A stretch of 20,135 bases of DNA from positions 1 to 20,135 of the forward strand of contig CAYTCZ010000071.1 in NCBI GenBank assembly GCA_964436315.1. Reading direction: 5' to 3'. The notes beneath the pieces were generated by a model, which ran no database searches, was not told the DNA's origin, and worked only from the letters and a program-made list of their open reading frames with translations. Position numbers and translations under genes: made by a program. Positions 1-7,225 of this stretch are shown piece by piece; within the stretch, counting starts at the first letter, position 1, and each line of letters opens with the position of its first letter. The DNA comes from CAYTCZ01 sp964436315. GTDB taxonomy: Bacteria > Actinomycetota > Thermoleophilia > Gaiellales > Gaiellaceae.

Positions 1-35
1 GACCAGGGCTGCATTTCCGCTCAGCATCGGGCGAA

Positions 36-41
36 TATACT
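36..41 (+). promoter_or_regulatory. Possible -10 element upstream of the aldehyde dehydrogenase gene
   Basis: The hexamer TATACT matches the bacterial -10 consensus at five of six positions and lies 27 bases before the start codon at 69. No good -35 element is visible 16-18 bases upstream. This is a weak, sequence-only suggestion; the start of the transcript could equally lie before the window. Confidence 0.25.
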
Positions 42-68
42 CAGGGTCGCCTTGAAACGAGTTCTCGT

Positions 69-1571
69 ATGGCTGTAGAACCTCTACGGGAAGCGGAAGC
101 CGATTTTCTCGATGGTCTGCACGATCGCGCGTTGCTGCGGTCGCAGGCGTACGTCGACGGCGCATGGATCGACGCGGACGATGATCGGACCTTTCCGGTC
201 GTCAATCCGGCGACCGGCGATCCGATCGTCGAGGTCCCGCGACTCGGCGTCACGGAGACACGCGCCGCGATCGACGCGGCGGCCGCAGCGCTCCCGAACT
301 GGCGTGCAACGCTCGCGAAGGAGCGCGCGGCTGTGCTTCGACGGTGGGCCGATCTCATGCGCGAGAACGTCGATGATCTCGCCCTGATTCTCACCGCCGA
401 GCAGGGGAAGCCGGTCGCCGAGTCCAGGCTCGAGGTCGACTACGCCGCGTCGTTCCTGGAGTGGTTTGGTGAAGAGGCGAAGCGAGTCTACGGCGACACG
501 ATCCCTTCGCATCTCCCGGGGCGCCGAGTCCTCGTCCTCAAGCAGCCGGTGGGCGTCACGGCCGGTATCACGCCGTGGAACTTCCCGTCCGCGATGCCCA
601 CGAGGAAGTGTTCGCCGGCTCTCGCGGCCGGGTGCACGATGGTCCTCAAGCCCGCGGAACAGACTCCGCTTTCTGCGCTGGCGGTCGCCGAGCTCGGCGA
701 GCGCGCCGGCGTCCCCAAGGGTGTCTTTAGTGTCGTGACGGGTGACGGTTCCGACGCGCCGGTGATCGGGGGGGAGCTCACGTCCAACCCGGCTATCCGA
801 AAGCTCGGCTTCACCGGTTCGACCGAAGTCGGGAAGCTGCTGATGGAACAGTGCGCGAGCTCGGTGAAGAAGGTCTCGCTCGAGCTCGGCGGGAATGCAC
901 CTTTCATCATCTTCGACGACGCCGATCTGGACGCGGCCGTCGAGGCCATGATGGCCTGCAAATTCCGAAACAGCGGTCAGACATGCATCTCGGCCAACCG
1001 AATCCTGGTGCAGCGCGGTGTGTTCGACGAGTACGCCGCGCGCCTTAGTGAGCTAGCGGCCGGCCTCAAAGTCTCGCACGGTCTCGACGACGGCGCGCAG
1101 GTGGGGCCACTCATCGACGGACAAGGCCTCCAGAAGGTCGAACGGCATGTCGAGGACGCGCTCGCTCGCGGGGGGGAGGTGCTGACGGGGGGCTCGCGCC
1201 ATGAACTCGGCGGCACTTTCTTCGAACCGACCGTCCTCACGGGTGTCACCACTCAGGCCGCCATGTCGTGCGAGGAGACATTCGGGCCGGTGGCGGGATT
1301 GATCCCGTTCGAATCGGAAGAGGAGGCGATCCGGGTGGCGAACGACACGCCCTATGGGCTCTGCGCCTACTTCTTCACGAAAGACATGGCTCGAGCCTGG
1401 CGGGTCGGCGAAGCGCTTGAGGCTGGAGTCGTCGCCGCTAACACCGGCTTCGTCTCGACCGAGGTCGCTCCGTTCGGCGGCTTCAAAGAGTCTGGCATCG
1501 GTCGTGAGGGCTCGAAGTACGGCATCGATGAGTGGCTCGAGCTCAAGTACTTCACGATGGCCGGGATCTGA
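69..1571 (+). CDS. NAD(P)-dependent aldehyde dehydrogenase, succinate-semialdehyde dehydrogenase (GabD) type
   Basis: A full-length aldehyde dehydrogenase of 500 residues, probably cytosolic, that oxidises an aldehyde to the acid with NAD(P)+. The family hallmarks are all present: the PWNFP motif with Asn171, KPAEQTP with Lys194 in the cofactor pocket, FTGSTEVGK at 248-256 in the Rossmann fold, the general base Glu272 in LELGG, the catalytic Cys306 in NSGQTC, and EETFGP near 400. The overall pattern (GITPWNFPSAM, KPAEQTPLSALA) is that of the succinate/glutarate semialdehyde group, but glycolaldehyde- and ketoglutarate-semialdehyde dehydrogenases look alike, so the substrate is open. The ATG at 69 lacks a clear Shine-Dalgarno sequence; the N-terminal 20 residues are not conserved family sequence, so a slightly later start is possible. 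It is the first gene of a five-gene + strand block. Confidence 0.93.
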   Translation: MAVEPLREAEADFLDGLHDRALLRSQAYVDGAWIDADDDRTFPVVNPATGDPIVEVPRLGVTETRAAIDAAAAALPNWRATLAKERAAVLRRWADLMRENVDDLALILTAEQGKPVAESRLEVDYAASFLEWFGEEAKRVYGDTIPSHLPGRRVLVLKQPVGVTAGITPWNFPSAMPTRKCSPALAAGCTMVLKPAEQTPLSALAVAELGERAGVPKGVFSVVTGDGSDAPVIGGELTSNPAIRKLGFTGSTEVGKLLMEQCASSVKKVSLELGGNAPFIIFDDADLDAAVEAMMACKFRNSGQTCISANRILVQRGVFDEYAARLSELAAGLKVSHGLDDGAQVGPLIDGQGLQKVERHVEDALARGGEVLTGGSRHELGGTFFEPTVLTGVTTQAAMSCEETFGPVAGLIPFESEEEAIRVANDTPYGLCAYFFTKDMARAWRVGEALEAGVVAANTGFVSTEVAPFGGFKESGIGREGSKYGIDEWLELKYFTMAGI

Positions 1572-1660
1572 GATGCACAAATTTCATGGAAGGACGACTT
1601 CATGACGGGGGGGCGTTCTCTTTTGGTCGAGGTTTTGTGGCCGGAGGCTGGAAAAGCTCG

Positions 1661-1975
1661 ATGATCGTCGAGCAGCGCGACTACCACATCCACACCGGCA
1701 AGCTGCCCGAACTCGTGCACCTCTACGAGCAGGAGGGAATCGAGATCCAAAAAGAGATTCTCGGCAATCTCGTCGGTTGGTTCACGATCGACGTCGGGGC
1801 CCTCTCCACCGTCGTCAGCATGTGGGGCTACGAGAACTACGCCGAGCGCGAGAGGCGTCGCGCCGAGCTCCAGGCTGACGAGCGCTGGCAGACTTTTCTC
1901 CAGAAGATCCAGCCGCTGATCCATACGCAGCAGAATCGGATTCTGATTCCGACCGCGTTCTCGCCGATCCAGTAA
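1661..1975 (+). CDS. NIPSNAP family protein
   Basis: A 104-residue protein beginning MIVEQRDYHIHTGKLPELVH, the characteristic start of NIPSNAP proteins (small ferredoxin-like alpha/beta barrels that dimerise). The block around residues 27-62 (KEILGNLVGWFTIDVG, then a V-S-M-W-G-Y segment and an R-rich helix) also fits the family. Its biochemical role is not established; bacterial members often sit inside catabolic gene clusters, as here. I chose the ATG at 1661 because GGAGG lies 13 bases upstream (1643-1647) and the conserved domain begins exactly there. The frame stays open back to 1532, but those residues look non-coding and overlap the preceding gene. It ends 3 bases before the next start, so the two are probably co-translated. 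Confidence 0.85.
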   Translation: MIVEQRDYHIHTGKLPELVHLYEQEGIEIQKEILGNLVGWFTIDVGALSTVVSMWGYENYAERERRRAELQADERWQTFLQKIQPLIHTQQNRILIPTAFSPIQ

Positions 1976-1978
1976 GCG

Positions 1979-2728
1979 ATGCCTGGAGATCTCGACGGCA
2001 GGGTCGCGGTCATCACCGGCGGAGCCCAGGGAATCGGCCGCGCGATCGCCGACGGGCTTGCCGAGGCCGGCGCGCGCATCGTGATCGCCGACCTCGAGAA
2101 CGCGGAGGAGGCCGCAGCCGCCTATCCGGACGGTGTCGGCCTAAAAGCAGACGTCTCCGCCGAAGAGGATGTCGCCCGAATGGTGTCCGAGGCGCTCGCA
2201 CGTTGCGAGAGGATCGACATCCTCGTCAACAACGCCGGCCTTTACGCATCGCTGCCAATGCGGCCCTTTGAAGAGATTCCGGTTGACGAGTGGCGAACGG
2301 TGATGGACGTGAACGTCCTGAGCATGTTCCTCTGCTGTAGGGCCGTGGTGCCCGTCATGCGCGAGCAGGGCGGCGGCAAGATCGTGAACATCTCGTCAGG
2401 GACTCCGTTCCGAGGTGTCCCGTTCCTTCTCCACTACGTCACGAGCAAGGGCGCGATCGTGGCACTCACCCGGGCGCTCGCCAAAGAGCTCGGCAAGGAC
2501 AATGTCTTCGTCAACTGCGTTGCTCCAGGCTTCACCATGAGCGACGGAGTCGCCGAGCATCCCGAGGTGATCGACAAGCTTCGAGACGTCTCGATCGCCT
2601 CGAGGACGCTTCAGCGTGACCAGTTGCCAGAGGACATCGTCGGTGCCGTTGTCTTTCTATGCGGGCCAAGGGCGGACTTCATAACCGGGCAAACGATGGT
2701 CATCGACGGCGGCCAATATTTCCATTGA
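1979..2728 (+). CDS. SDR family NAD-dependent oxidoreductase
   Basis: A classical short-chain dehydrogenase/reductase of 249 residues, the usual length for the family. It has the glycine-rich motif TGGAQGIG (13-20), Asp38 at the end of the second strand (a mark of NAD over NADP preference), NNAG (84-87), and the catalytic Ser140, Tyr153 and Lys157. The C-terminal FLCGP...ITGQTMVIDGGQYFH is typical of FabG-like and sugar or alcohol-oxidising SDRs. It should interconvert a secondary alcohol and a ketone; the substrate is not readable. It starts 3 bases after the NIPSNAP stop with no distinct ribosome-binding site, suggesting translational coupling. The neighbouring cupin gene starts 12 bases downstream. 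Confidence 0.92.
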   Translation: MPGDLDGRVAVITGGAQGIGRAIADGLAEAGARIVIADLENAEEAAAAYPDGVGLKADVSAEEDVARMVSEALARCERIDILVNNAGLYASLPMRPFEEIPVDEWRTVMDVNVLSMFLCCRAVVPVMREQGGGKIVNISSGTPFRGVPFLLHYVTSKGAIVALTRALAKELGKDNVFVNCVAPGFTMSDGVAEHPEVIDKLRDVSIASRTLQRDQLPEDIVGAVVFLCGPRADFITGQTMVIDGGQYFH

Positions 2729-2740
2729 CGTTGGGGCATT

Positions 2741-3280
2741 GTGAGACTCTCGATCCTTGAAGGCGTAGACGGAGTTGAGGCAGCCCCGGGCAACCGTGTC
2801 ATCTACGACCTCGAGCGCGACGAAGCACACTTCGGCCCCGCATCCGTCGACGGCCATGCCCTCGTCTGGGAACTCGGCGTCGAAGACGCAGCCAACGCGA
2901 AGCTCTCGGCTGTCGTCGAGCTCGACTCTTCGGTCGAGTGGATGATGCGCTGTGACCGTGTGGACTTCCCTCCGGGTGGCGTCGCCTACACCCACACGCA
3001 TCCAGGCCCCGGGATTCGCTGTCTCTTGCACGGCGAGATCCGGATCGAGACCGGTGGACGCTCCACGGTGTACGGGCCGCTCGAGCCATGGTTCGAGAGC
3101 GGGCCCGAGCCCGTCCTTGCCGAGGCCTCGGCCAGTGCCGACACGGCGTTCGTCCGCGTGATGCTGCTTCCACGGGAGTGGGAAGGTCGCCGGACGATTA
3201 CCTACGTCAATCCCGAGGACGCCGACAAGCCGAAGACGCAAAAGGCGAGCATCTTTTTCGACCAGTCGATCGAGCTGTAG
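2741..3280 (+). CDS. Cupin-fold protein
   Basis: A 179-residue protein with one clear cupin motif: PGG followed by Y-T-H-T-H-P-G-P-G at 83-91, in which His85 and His87 would bind a metal, then a LLHGEIRIE strand (96-103). The remainder (an acidic N-terminal 60 residues and a lysine-rich C-terminus) is not recognisable. Single-domain cupins near catabolic enzymes may be metal isomerases, lyases or dioxygenases, or small-molecule sensors; none can be chosen here. The start is GTG with a loose GGGG about 6-10 bases upstream. It sits 12 bases after the SDR and 12 bases before the thiamine enzyme, so it belongs to the same transcript. Confidence 0.75.
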   Translation: MRLSILEGVDGVEAAPGNRVIYDLERDEAHFGPASVDGHALVWELGVEDAANAKLSAVVELDSSVEWMMRCDRVDFPPGGVAYTHTHPGPGIRCLLHGEIRIETGGRSTVYGPLEPWFESGPEPVLAEASASADTAFVRVMLLPREWEGRRTITYVNPEDADKPKTQKASIFFDQSIEL

Positions 3281-3292
3281 AGTCAGCCCGCG

Positions 3293-4957
3293 ATGAGAAC
3301 GGGCGGCCAGATCCTGATCGATCAGCTCCGTGTTCACGGCGTCGACACGGTCTTCACCGTTCCCGGTGAGAGCTTCCTCGACGCGCTCGATGCGCTCTAC
3401 GAGGCGCGGGACGAGATCCGGCTCATCGTCTGTCGGCAAGAGGGCGGCGCGGCCAACATGGCGGACGCGTACGCGAAACTCACCGGCCGCCCAGGAGTCT
3501 GCTTCGTCACGAGAGGGCCGGGGGCGACGAACGCGTCCGTCGGCGTTCATACGGCCTTTCAGGATTCGTCGCCGCTGATCCTCCTCATTGGCCAGGTCTC
3601 CCGTGCCTTCCGTGAGAGGGAGGGCTTCCAGGAGGTCGACCACGCGCGGCTGTTCGGGGAGCTGGCGAAGTGGGCGGCGGAGGTTGGCCGAGCCGACCGA
3701 ATCCCCGAGTTCATGAGTCGGGCGTTCCACACCGCTCTCGTCGGACGCCCGGGTCCCGTCGTGCTTGCGCTACCCGAGGATGTGCTCGCGGAGGCGGCCG
3801 ACACGGCAGATGCGGGGCCGTACGAGATCGCACGGCCACACCCACGCGCATTCGACCTCGCGCGGCTCCGCGAGCTCATGTATCAGGCCGAGCGACCCTT
3901 CGTCATCGTAGGCGGTGGCGGCTGGAACGCCGAAGCCGGCCGGGATGTGCTGGCCTTTGCTGAGGCAAACAACCTCCCGACCGGCGCGTCGTTTCGCTGC
4001 CAGGACTACATCGACAATCGCTCGGAGATCTACGCCGGTGACATCGGACTCGCAATCAATCCAAAGCTGGCGCAGCGCGTCAAGGACGCTGACTTCTTGC
4101 TCGTGATCGGCGCTCGCCTCGGCGAGGCGACAACGGGCGGCTACTCGCTGGTCGATGTTCCGCGGCCATCACAGACCTTCGTGCACGTGCATGCTGGCGC
4201 GGAAGAGCTCGGGCGCGTCTATCAGACGGATCTTCCGATCAACGCGGGCTACGCGGAGTTCGGAGCAGCGGCAAGAGCTCTCGACCCGGTCGACGGCTCC
4301 AAGTGGACTGAGTGGACCCGAGGAGCCCGCGCAGACTACGTCGAGAATCTGACACACGGGCCAGCCCCCGGGGATCTCGATCTTGGCGCTGTGATGGACC
4401 ATCTCCGGGAACGCCTGCCTGGCGACGCGATCATCGCGAACGGTGCCGGGAACTTCTCGGTCTGGGCCCATCGCTTCTACCAGTTCACGCGGTTTCCGAC
4501 CCAGCTCGGCCCCACGAGCGGGGCGATGGGATACGGGGTGCCCGCGGCTGTCGCGGCCAAGGTCGTCCATCCGGATCGCATCGCTCTCTGCTTCACGGGC
4601 GACGGTGACTTTCTGATGACGGGCCAGGAACTCGCGACCGCCATCCAGTACGACCTCGACCCGGTCATTCTCGTCGTAAACAACGGAATGTACGGGACGA
4701 TCCGCATGCATCAGGAGCGGAATTTCCCCGGGCGTGTCTACGGCACTGACCTTCGGAACCCCGACTTCGTGGGCCTTGCGCACGCGTACGGTGCCCACGC
4801 GGAACTCGTCGAGCGGACGGAGGATTTCGACGGCGCTTTCGAGCGCGCACTCGATGCGGGGCGTGCCTCACTTATCGAGCTGCGTATCCACCCCGAACAG
4901 CTGACACCACGCGCAACTCTGTCGCAGATTCGCGAGACCGCTCTCGAAAAGAAATAG
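3293..4957 (+). CDS. Thiamine-diphosphate-dependent enzyme of the acetolactate synthase-like family
   Basis: A 554-residue protein with the three-domain layout of the family: an N-terminal pyrimidine-binding domain (about 1-165) with Glu50 in RQEGGAANMADAY, the residue that activates the cofactor; a central domain (about 190-320); and a C-terminal pyrophosphate-binding domain with GDGDFLMTG from 436 and VNNGMYGT near 457, which together form the GDG...NN metal/ThDP motif. Family members carry out decarboxylation or C-C bond formation on 2-keto acids. Glyoxylate carboligase would suit the GarR-like reductase downstream, but that enzyme carries valine where Glu50 stands, so I do not call it. 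There is no small regulatory (IlvN) subunit nearby, which argues against a branched-chain biosynthetic role. It is last in its block, and its stop is 6 bases from the stop of the convergent aldolase gene. Confidence 0.88.
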   Translation: MRTGGQILIDQLRVHGVDTVFTVPGESFLDALDALYEARDEIRLIVCRQEGGAANMADAYAKLTGRPGVCFVTRGPGATNASVGVHTAFQDSSPLILLIGQVSRAFREREGFQEVDHARLFGELAKWAAEVGRADRIPEFMSRAFHTALVGRPGPVVLALPEDVLAEAADTADAGPYEIARPHPRAFDLARLRELMYQAERPFVIVGGGGWNAEAGRDVLAFAEANNLPTGASFRCQDYIDNRSEIYAGDIGLAINPKLAQRVKDADFLLVIGARLGEATTGGYSLVDVPRPSQTFVHVHAGAEELGRVYQTDLPINAGYAEFGAAARALDPVDGSKWTEWTRGARADYVENLTHGPAPGDLDLGAVMDHLRERLPGDAIIANGAGNFSVWAHRFYQFTRFPTQLGPTSGAMGYGVPAAVAAKVVHPDRIALCFTGDGDFLMTGQELATAIQYDLDPVILVVNNGMYGTIRMHQERNFPGRVYGTDLRNPDFVGLAHAYGAHAELVERTEDFDGAFERALDAGRASLIELRIHPEQLTPRATLSQIRETALEKK

Positions 4958-4963
4958 CTGACC

Positions 4964-5749
4964 TTAGGTCGTGCCCCCGGGCCCGCCTTTCGCCGCCGTC
5001 ACCACAGATTTGAACGAGTTCCCGATGAGGGAGGCGGCGGTAATCGTCAGATAGCGGGCGCCGACCTCGGACAAGCGACGAAAGTCTGCGCTCCCCTGCA
5101 CTGCGACGCCCGGCACGAGTCCGGCGGCGTGGATGCGCTCGATGCAGTCGATCACGGTCTTCTGGACTTCGGGATGGTTTGGCCGACCTCCAAAGCCCAT
5201 CGAGAACGAGAGGTCGTTGGGACCGATGAAGAGGACGTCGATCCCACGCACGCGGACGATGGAGTCGAGATTCTTGACAGCATGGTGGGTCTCGATGTGA
5301 GCGATGACGAGTGTCTCCTCGTTCGAGCGCTTGACGTGGTCGAGACCGCCCTGAAATCCGAATCCGGCGGCGCGATTTGAGAACGCCGCTCCACGGGCTC
5401 CCTGCGGCGGATACTTGGCGGCCTTGACCACCGCCATTGCCTGCGGCCCGTTATTTACCTGAGGGACCTGGACTCCCGAGGCCCCGATGTCGAGGGTACG
5501 GAGAATTTCGTCGCCTCGATGGCTGCTCACTCGAACGACTGGCGGAATTCCAATCGCACCCGCGGCCCGAAGCAGCTGCTCCGTCGTCTCGATACCCGCC
5601 GGGCCGTGCTCGTTGTCGACGACGACGAAGTCAAAACCCGCGAGGCCCGCAATCTCGACGAGCGCCGGGCTCGGGATGCCGAGGAACACTCCGAACACCG
5701 TGTCGCCCTCGCGGAGCCGCCGGGCCAGGTCCGTGTTGATCAGCGCCAT
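4964..5749 (-). CDS. HpcH/HpaI family class II aldolase (GarL/HpaI-like)
   Basis: A 261-residue metal-dependent aldolase of the usual family length. Visible hallmarks are VVDNEHGP (43-50) with the catalytic-loop His48, VVRV with Arg73 for the carboxylate, the metal ligand Glu153 in HIET, and IGPNDLSFSMG (175-185) with Asp179. The family cleaves 4-hydroxy-2-keto acids to pyruvate plus an aldehyde; known members use 2,4-dihydroxyhept-2-enedioate (HpaI), 5-keto-4-deoxyglucarate (GarL) or 2-keto-3-deoxyrhamnonate (RhmA). Divergent placement next to a GarR-like reductase favours an aldehyde product such as tartronate semialdehyde, but this is inference. The ATG at 5749 has only a weak purine-rich leader. 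Confidence 0.9.
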   Translation of the reverse strand: MALINTDLARRLREGDTVFGVFLGIPSPALVEIAGLAGFDFVVVDNEHGPAGIETTEQLLRAAGAIGIPPVVRVSSHRGDEILRTLDIGASGVQVPQVNNGPQAMAVVKAAKYPPQGARGAAFSNRAAGFGFQGGLDHVKRSNEETLVIAHIETHHAVKNLDSIVRVRGIDVLFIGPNDLSFSMGFGGRPNHPEVQKTVIDCIERIHAAGLVPGVAVQGSADFRRLSEVGARYLTITAASLIGNSFKSVVTAAKGGPGGTT

Positions 5750-5817
5750 CGGTTCTCAGTGGATCTCAGGTCGCTGGAGGGCATCGGATAGGATCGCGCC
5801 TCGGATTTCCGAGGGCT
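5750..5817. promoter_or_regulatory. Divergent promoter region with a tandem 10-bp direct repeat
   Basis: This 68-base region separates the aldolase (-) and the reductase (+) and must hold both starts of transcription if each has its own. It contains two adjacent decamers, GGTTCTCAGT (5751-5760) and GGATCTCAGG (5761-5770), identical at 8 of 10 positions and spaced by one helical turn. A -10-like TAGGAT at 5789-5794 precedes the + gene, with no convincing -35. A short palindrome TCGGA-TT-TCCGA (5801-5812) touches the ribosome-binding site GAGGG (5811-5815). Confidence 0.4.
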
Positions 5818-6738
5818 ATGAGCGTACAGGGAGAGAACATCAGAGTCGGTTGGATCGGCACGGGCGTGATGGGCCTGTCGATGTGCGGGCACCTGATCGA
5901 TGCCGGGTACCCAGCGGTCGTATACAGCCGAACCAAGACTCGAGCTGAGCCGCTCCTCGAGAAAGGCGCAACCTGGGCGAACTCGCCGCGCGAGGTGAGC
6001 GCTGCGTCCGATGTCGTGTTCACGATCGTCGGCTATCCAGCCGACGTCCGTTCTGTCGTCCTCGGGGACGATGGCGTTCTTTCCGGGGCGGCTTCCGGAA
6101 ATGTGCTCGTCGAGATGACGACGAGCGAGCCGTCGCTCGCCGTCGAGATCGCCGAGCGCGCTGCCGAGAAGGGAGTGGCGGCGATCGATGCGCCAGTTTC
6201 GGGTGGCGACGTCGGAGCGCGGAACGCGACGCTCTCGATCATGGTCGGAGGGGATCCGGGTCCGGTCGAGCGTGTCCGACCCCTGCTCGAGGTCATGGGT
6301 AAGACCATCGTTCACCAGGGGCCCGCCGGTGCGGGTCAGCACACGAAGATGGTCAATCAGATTCTCATCGCGACGGGCATGATCGGCGTCTCCGAGGCCT
6401 TGCTCTACGCCTACAAGGCGGGCCTCGATCTCGAGAGCACGCTCGAAGCCGTAAGCGGCGGCGCCGCCGGATCGTGGTCGCTGTCGAACTACGGGCCGCG
6501 AATGCTCCAGGGCGACTTCGAGCCCGGATTCATGGTCGAGCACTTCGTCAAGGACATGGCAATCGCGCTCGAGGAGGGTCGCAGGATGGAGCTGTCGATG
6601 CCGGGTCTAGCTCTGGCGAAGGAGCTCTACGTTGCCGACCAGGCGCAGGGACGCTCGCGGAAGGGCACCCACTCCTTGATTCTCGCTCTCGCGCAGCTCT
6701 CAAACACCGACTGGGACCCGCCGACGCCAGAGGATTGA
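5818..6738 (+). CDS. NAD(P)-dependent beta-hydroxyacid dehydrogenase (GarR / 3-hydroxyisobutyrate dehydrogenase family)
   Basis: A 306-residue member of the beta-hydroxyacid dehydrogenase family. It carries the N-terminal dinucleotide motif GWIGTGVMG (11-19), a basic Ser-Arg-Thr-Lys stretch after the second strand (37-40) that is compatible with NADP, the substrate-binding signature DAPVSGGDVGA (124-134), and the catalytic Lys177 in HTKMVNQ. Known members reduce tartronate semialdehyde to D-glycerate (GarR/GlxR), oxidise 3-hydroxyisobutyrate, or act on 2-(hydroxymethyl)glutarate in nicotinate fermentation. The divergent aldolase partner favours the GarR-type reaction, while the nearby split molybdenum hydroxylase keeps the third option open. 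GAGGG six bases or less before the ATG supports this start. Three hairpins follow its stop codon. Confidence 0.9.
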   Translation: MSVQGENIRVGWIGTGVMGLSMCGHLIDAGYPAVVYSRTKTRAEPLLEKGATWANSPREVSAASDVVFTIVGYPADVRSVVLGDDGVLSGAASGNVLVEMTTSEPSLAVEIAERAAEKGVAAIDAPVSGGDVGARNATLSIMVGGDPGPVERVRPLLEVMGKTIVHQGPAGAGQHTKMVNQILIATGMIGVSEALLYAYKAGLDLESTLEAVSGGAAGSWSLSNYGPRMLQGDFEPGFMVEHFVKDMAIALEEGRRMELSMPGLALAKELYVADQAQGRSRKGTHSLILALAQLSNTDWDPPTPED

Positions 6739-6754
6739 TCGACAAGTCGATCAA
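6735..6754. repeat. Inverted repeat overlapping the reductase stop codon
   Basis: TTGATCGAC (6735-6743) and GTCGATCAA (6746-6754) are perfect complements with AA between them, so about 8 base pairs with a 4-base loop can form. It contains the TGA stop of the reductase gene. It is the first of three consecutive hairpins in the convergent gap. Confidence 0.5.
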
Positions 6755-6769
6755 GCCACATGTCGTCGC

Positions 6770-6784
6770 GGCCGCCTCGCGGCC
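6770..6784. repeat. Short GC-rich inverted repeat in the convergent gap
   Basis: GGCCGC (6770-6775) and GCGGCC (6779-6784) pair perfectly around a CTC loop. It lies between the stop-codon hairpin and the stronger hairpin at 6802-6828. Confidence 0.45.
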
Positions 6785-6801
6785 TTACGAGACTCCGTAT
6801 T

Positions 6802-6828
6802 CCAGGACGGCACGAGGTGCCGTCCTGG
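6802..6828. terminator. Strong hairpin between convergent genes, likely bidirectional terminator
   Basis: CCAGGACGGCAC (6802-6813) and GTGCCGTCCTGG (6817-6828) form a perfect 12-bp stem with a GAG loop. It ends 8 bases from the stop codon of the convergent cupin gene. There is no long T-run on either side, as is common in GC-rich actinobacteria, so termination is inferred from position and stem strength. Confidence 0.65.
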
Positions 6829-6835
6829 GCTCACC

Positions 6836-7225
6836 CTATTTCTCGACGTGCGTTGCCCCGCCGTCGGGCCCGAGGACGAGGTCGCGCTCGCGGTCGGGGA
6901 CGTGATCCAGCGGTACCGGCGCGAGCGCTTCGATAAACGTCACGCCGGTCTCTGAGTACAGCTCATGCTCGAGGCCCCGGTTGACGCAGACAACGTCGCC
7001 CGGACCCAGGGTGCGCTTCTCGCCCTCGATCGTCATATCGAGTTCGCCCTCGACCACGAACATGAGCTGCTCCGTATGCTCGTGGCTGTGCAAAGGAACC
7101 TGCTTCCCGGGTTCGTAGTTGACCCGGCAGAGGAGGACCTGTTCGCCGCCGATGGCGTGAAGGGTCACGCCATCGACGAACTCGAAGGCCTCGATGCCGT
7201 TCCACGTACGGAACGGCGAGGCCAC
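6836..7225 (-). CDS. Cupin domain-containing protein
   Basis: A 129-residue single-domain cupin with both conserved motifs. Motif 1 runs from Gly40 through PLHSHEHTEQ to Gly60 (His46, His48 and Glu52 as metal ligands). Motif 2 is LGPGDVVCVNRGLEHEL (73-89) with His87. Such proteins can be metal-dependent isomerases, dioxygenases or small-molecule-binding partners; the substrate is unknown. The start is GTG, sharing one base with the TAG of the upstream molybdopterin gene (TAGTG), with AAGGTG as a ribosome-binding site inside that gene. The frame is open further upstream (to 7387) but runs through the neighbour's coding region. It is the last gene of the five-gene molybdenum hydroxylase operon, which suggests a role in handling that enzyme's product. 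Confidence 0.85.
   Translation of the reverse strand: MASPFRTWNGIEAFEFVDGVTLHAIGGEQVLLCRVNYEPGKQVPLHSHEHTEQLMFVVEGELDMTIEGEKRTLGPGDVVCVNRGLEHELYSETGVTFIEALAPVPLDHVPDRERDLVLGPDGGATHVEK

Noticed and set aside
3293..4957. Glyoxylate carboligase (Gcl)
   Set aside because: The cofactor-activating Glu50 is present, whereas Gcl has valine at that position; the context alone is not enough.
4960..4970. GACC-TTA-GGTC hairpin between the convergent thiamine enzyme and aldolase genes
   Set aside because: A four-pair stem is too weak to call a terminator.
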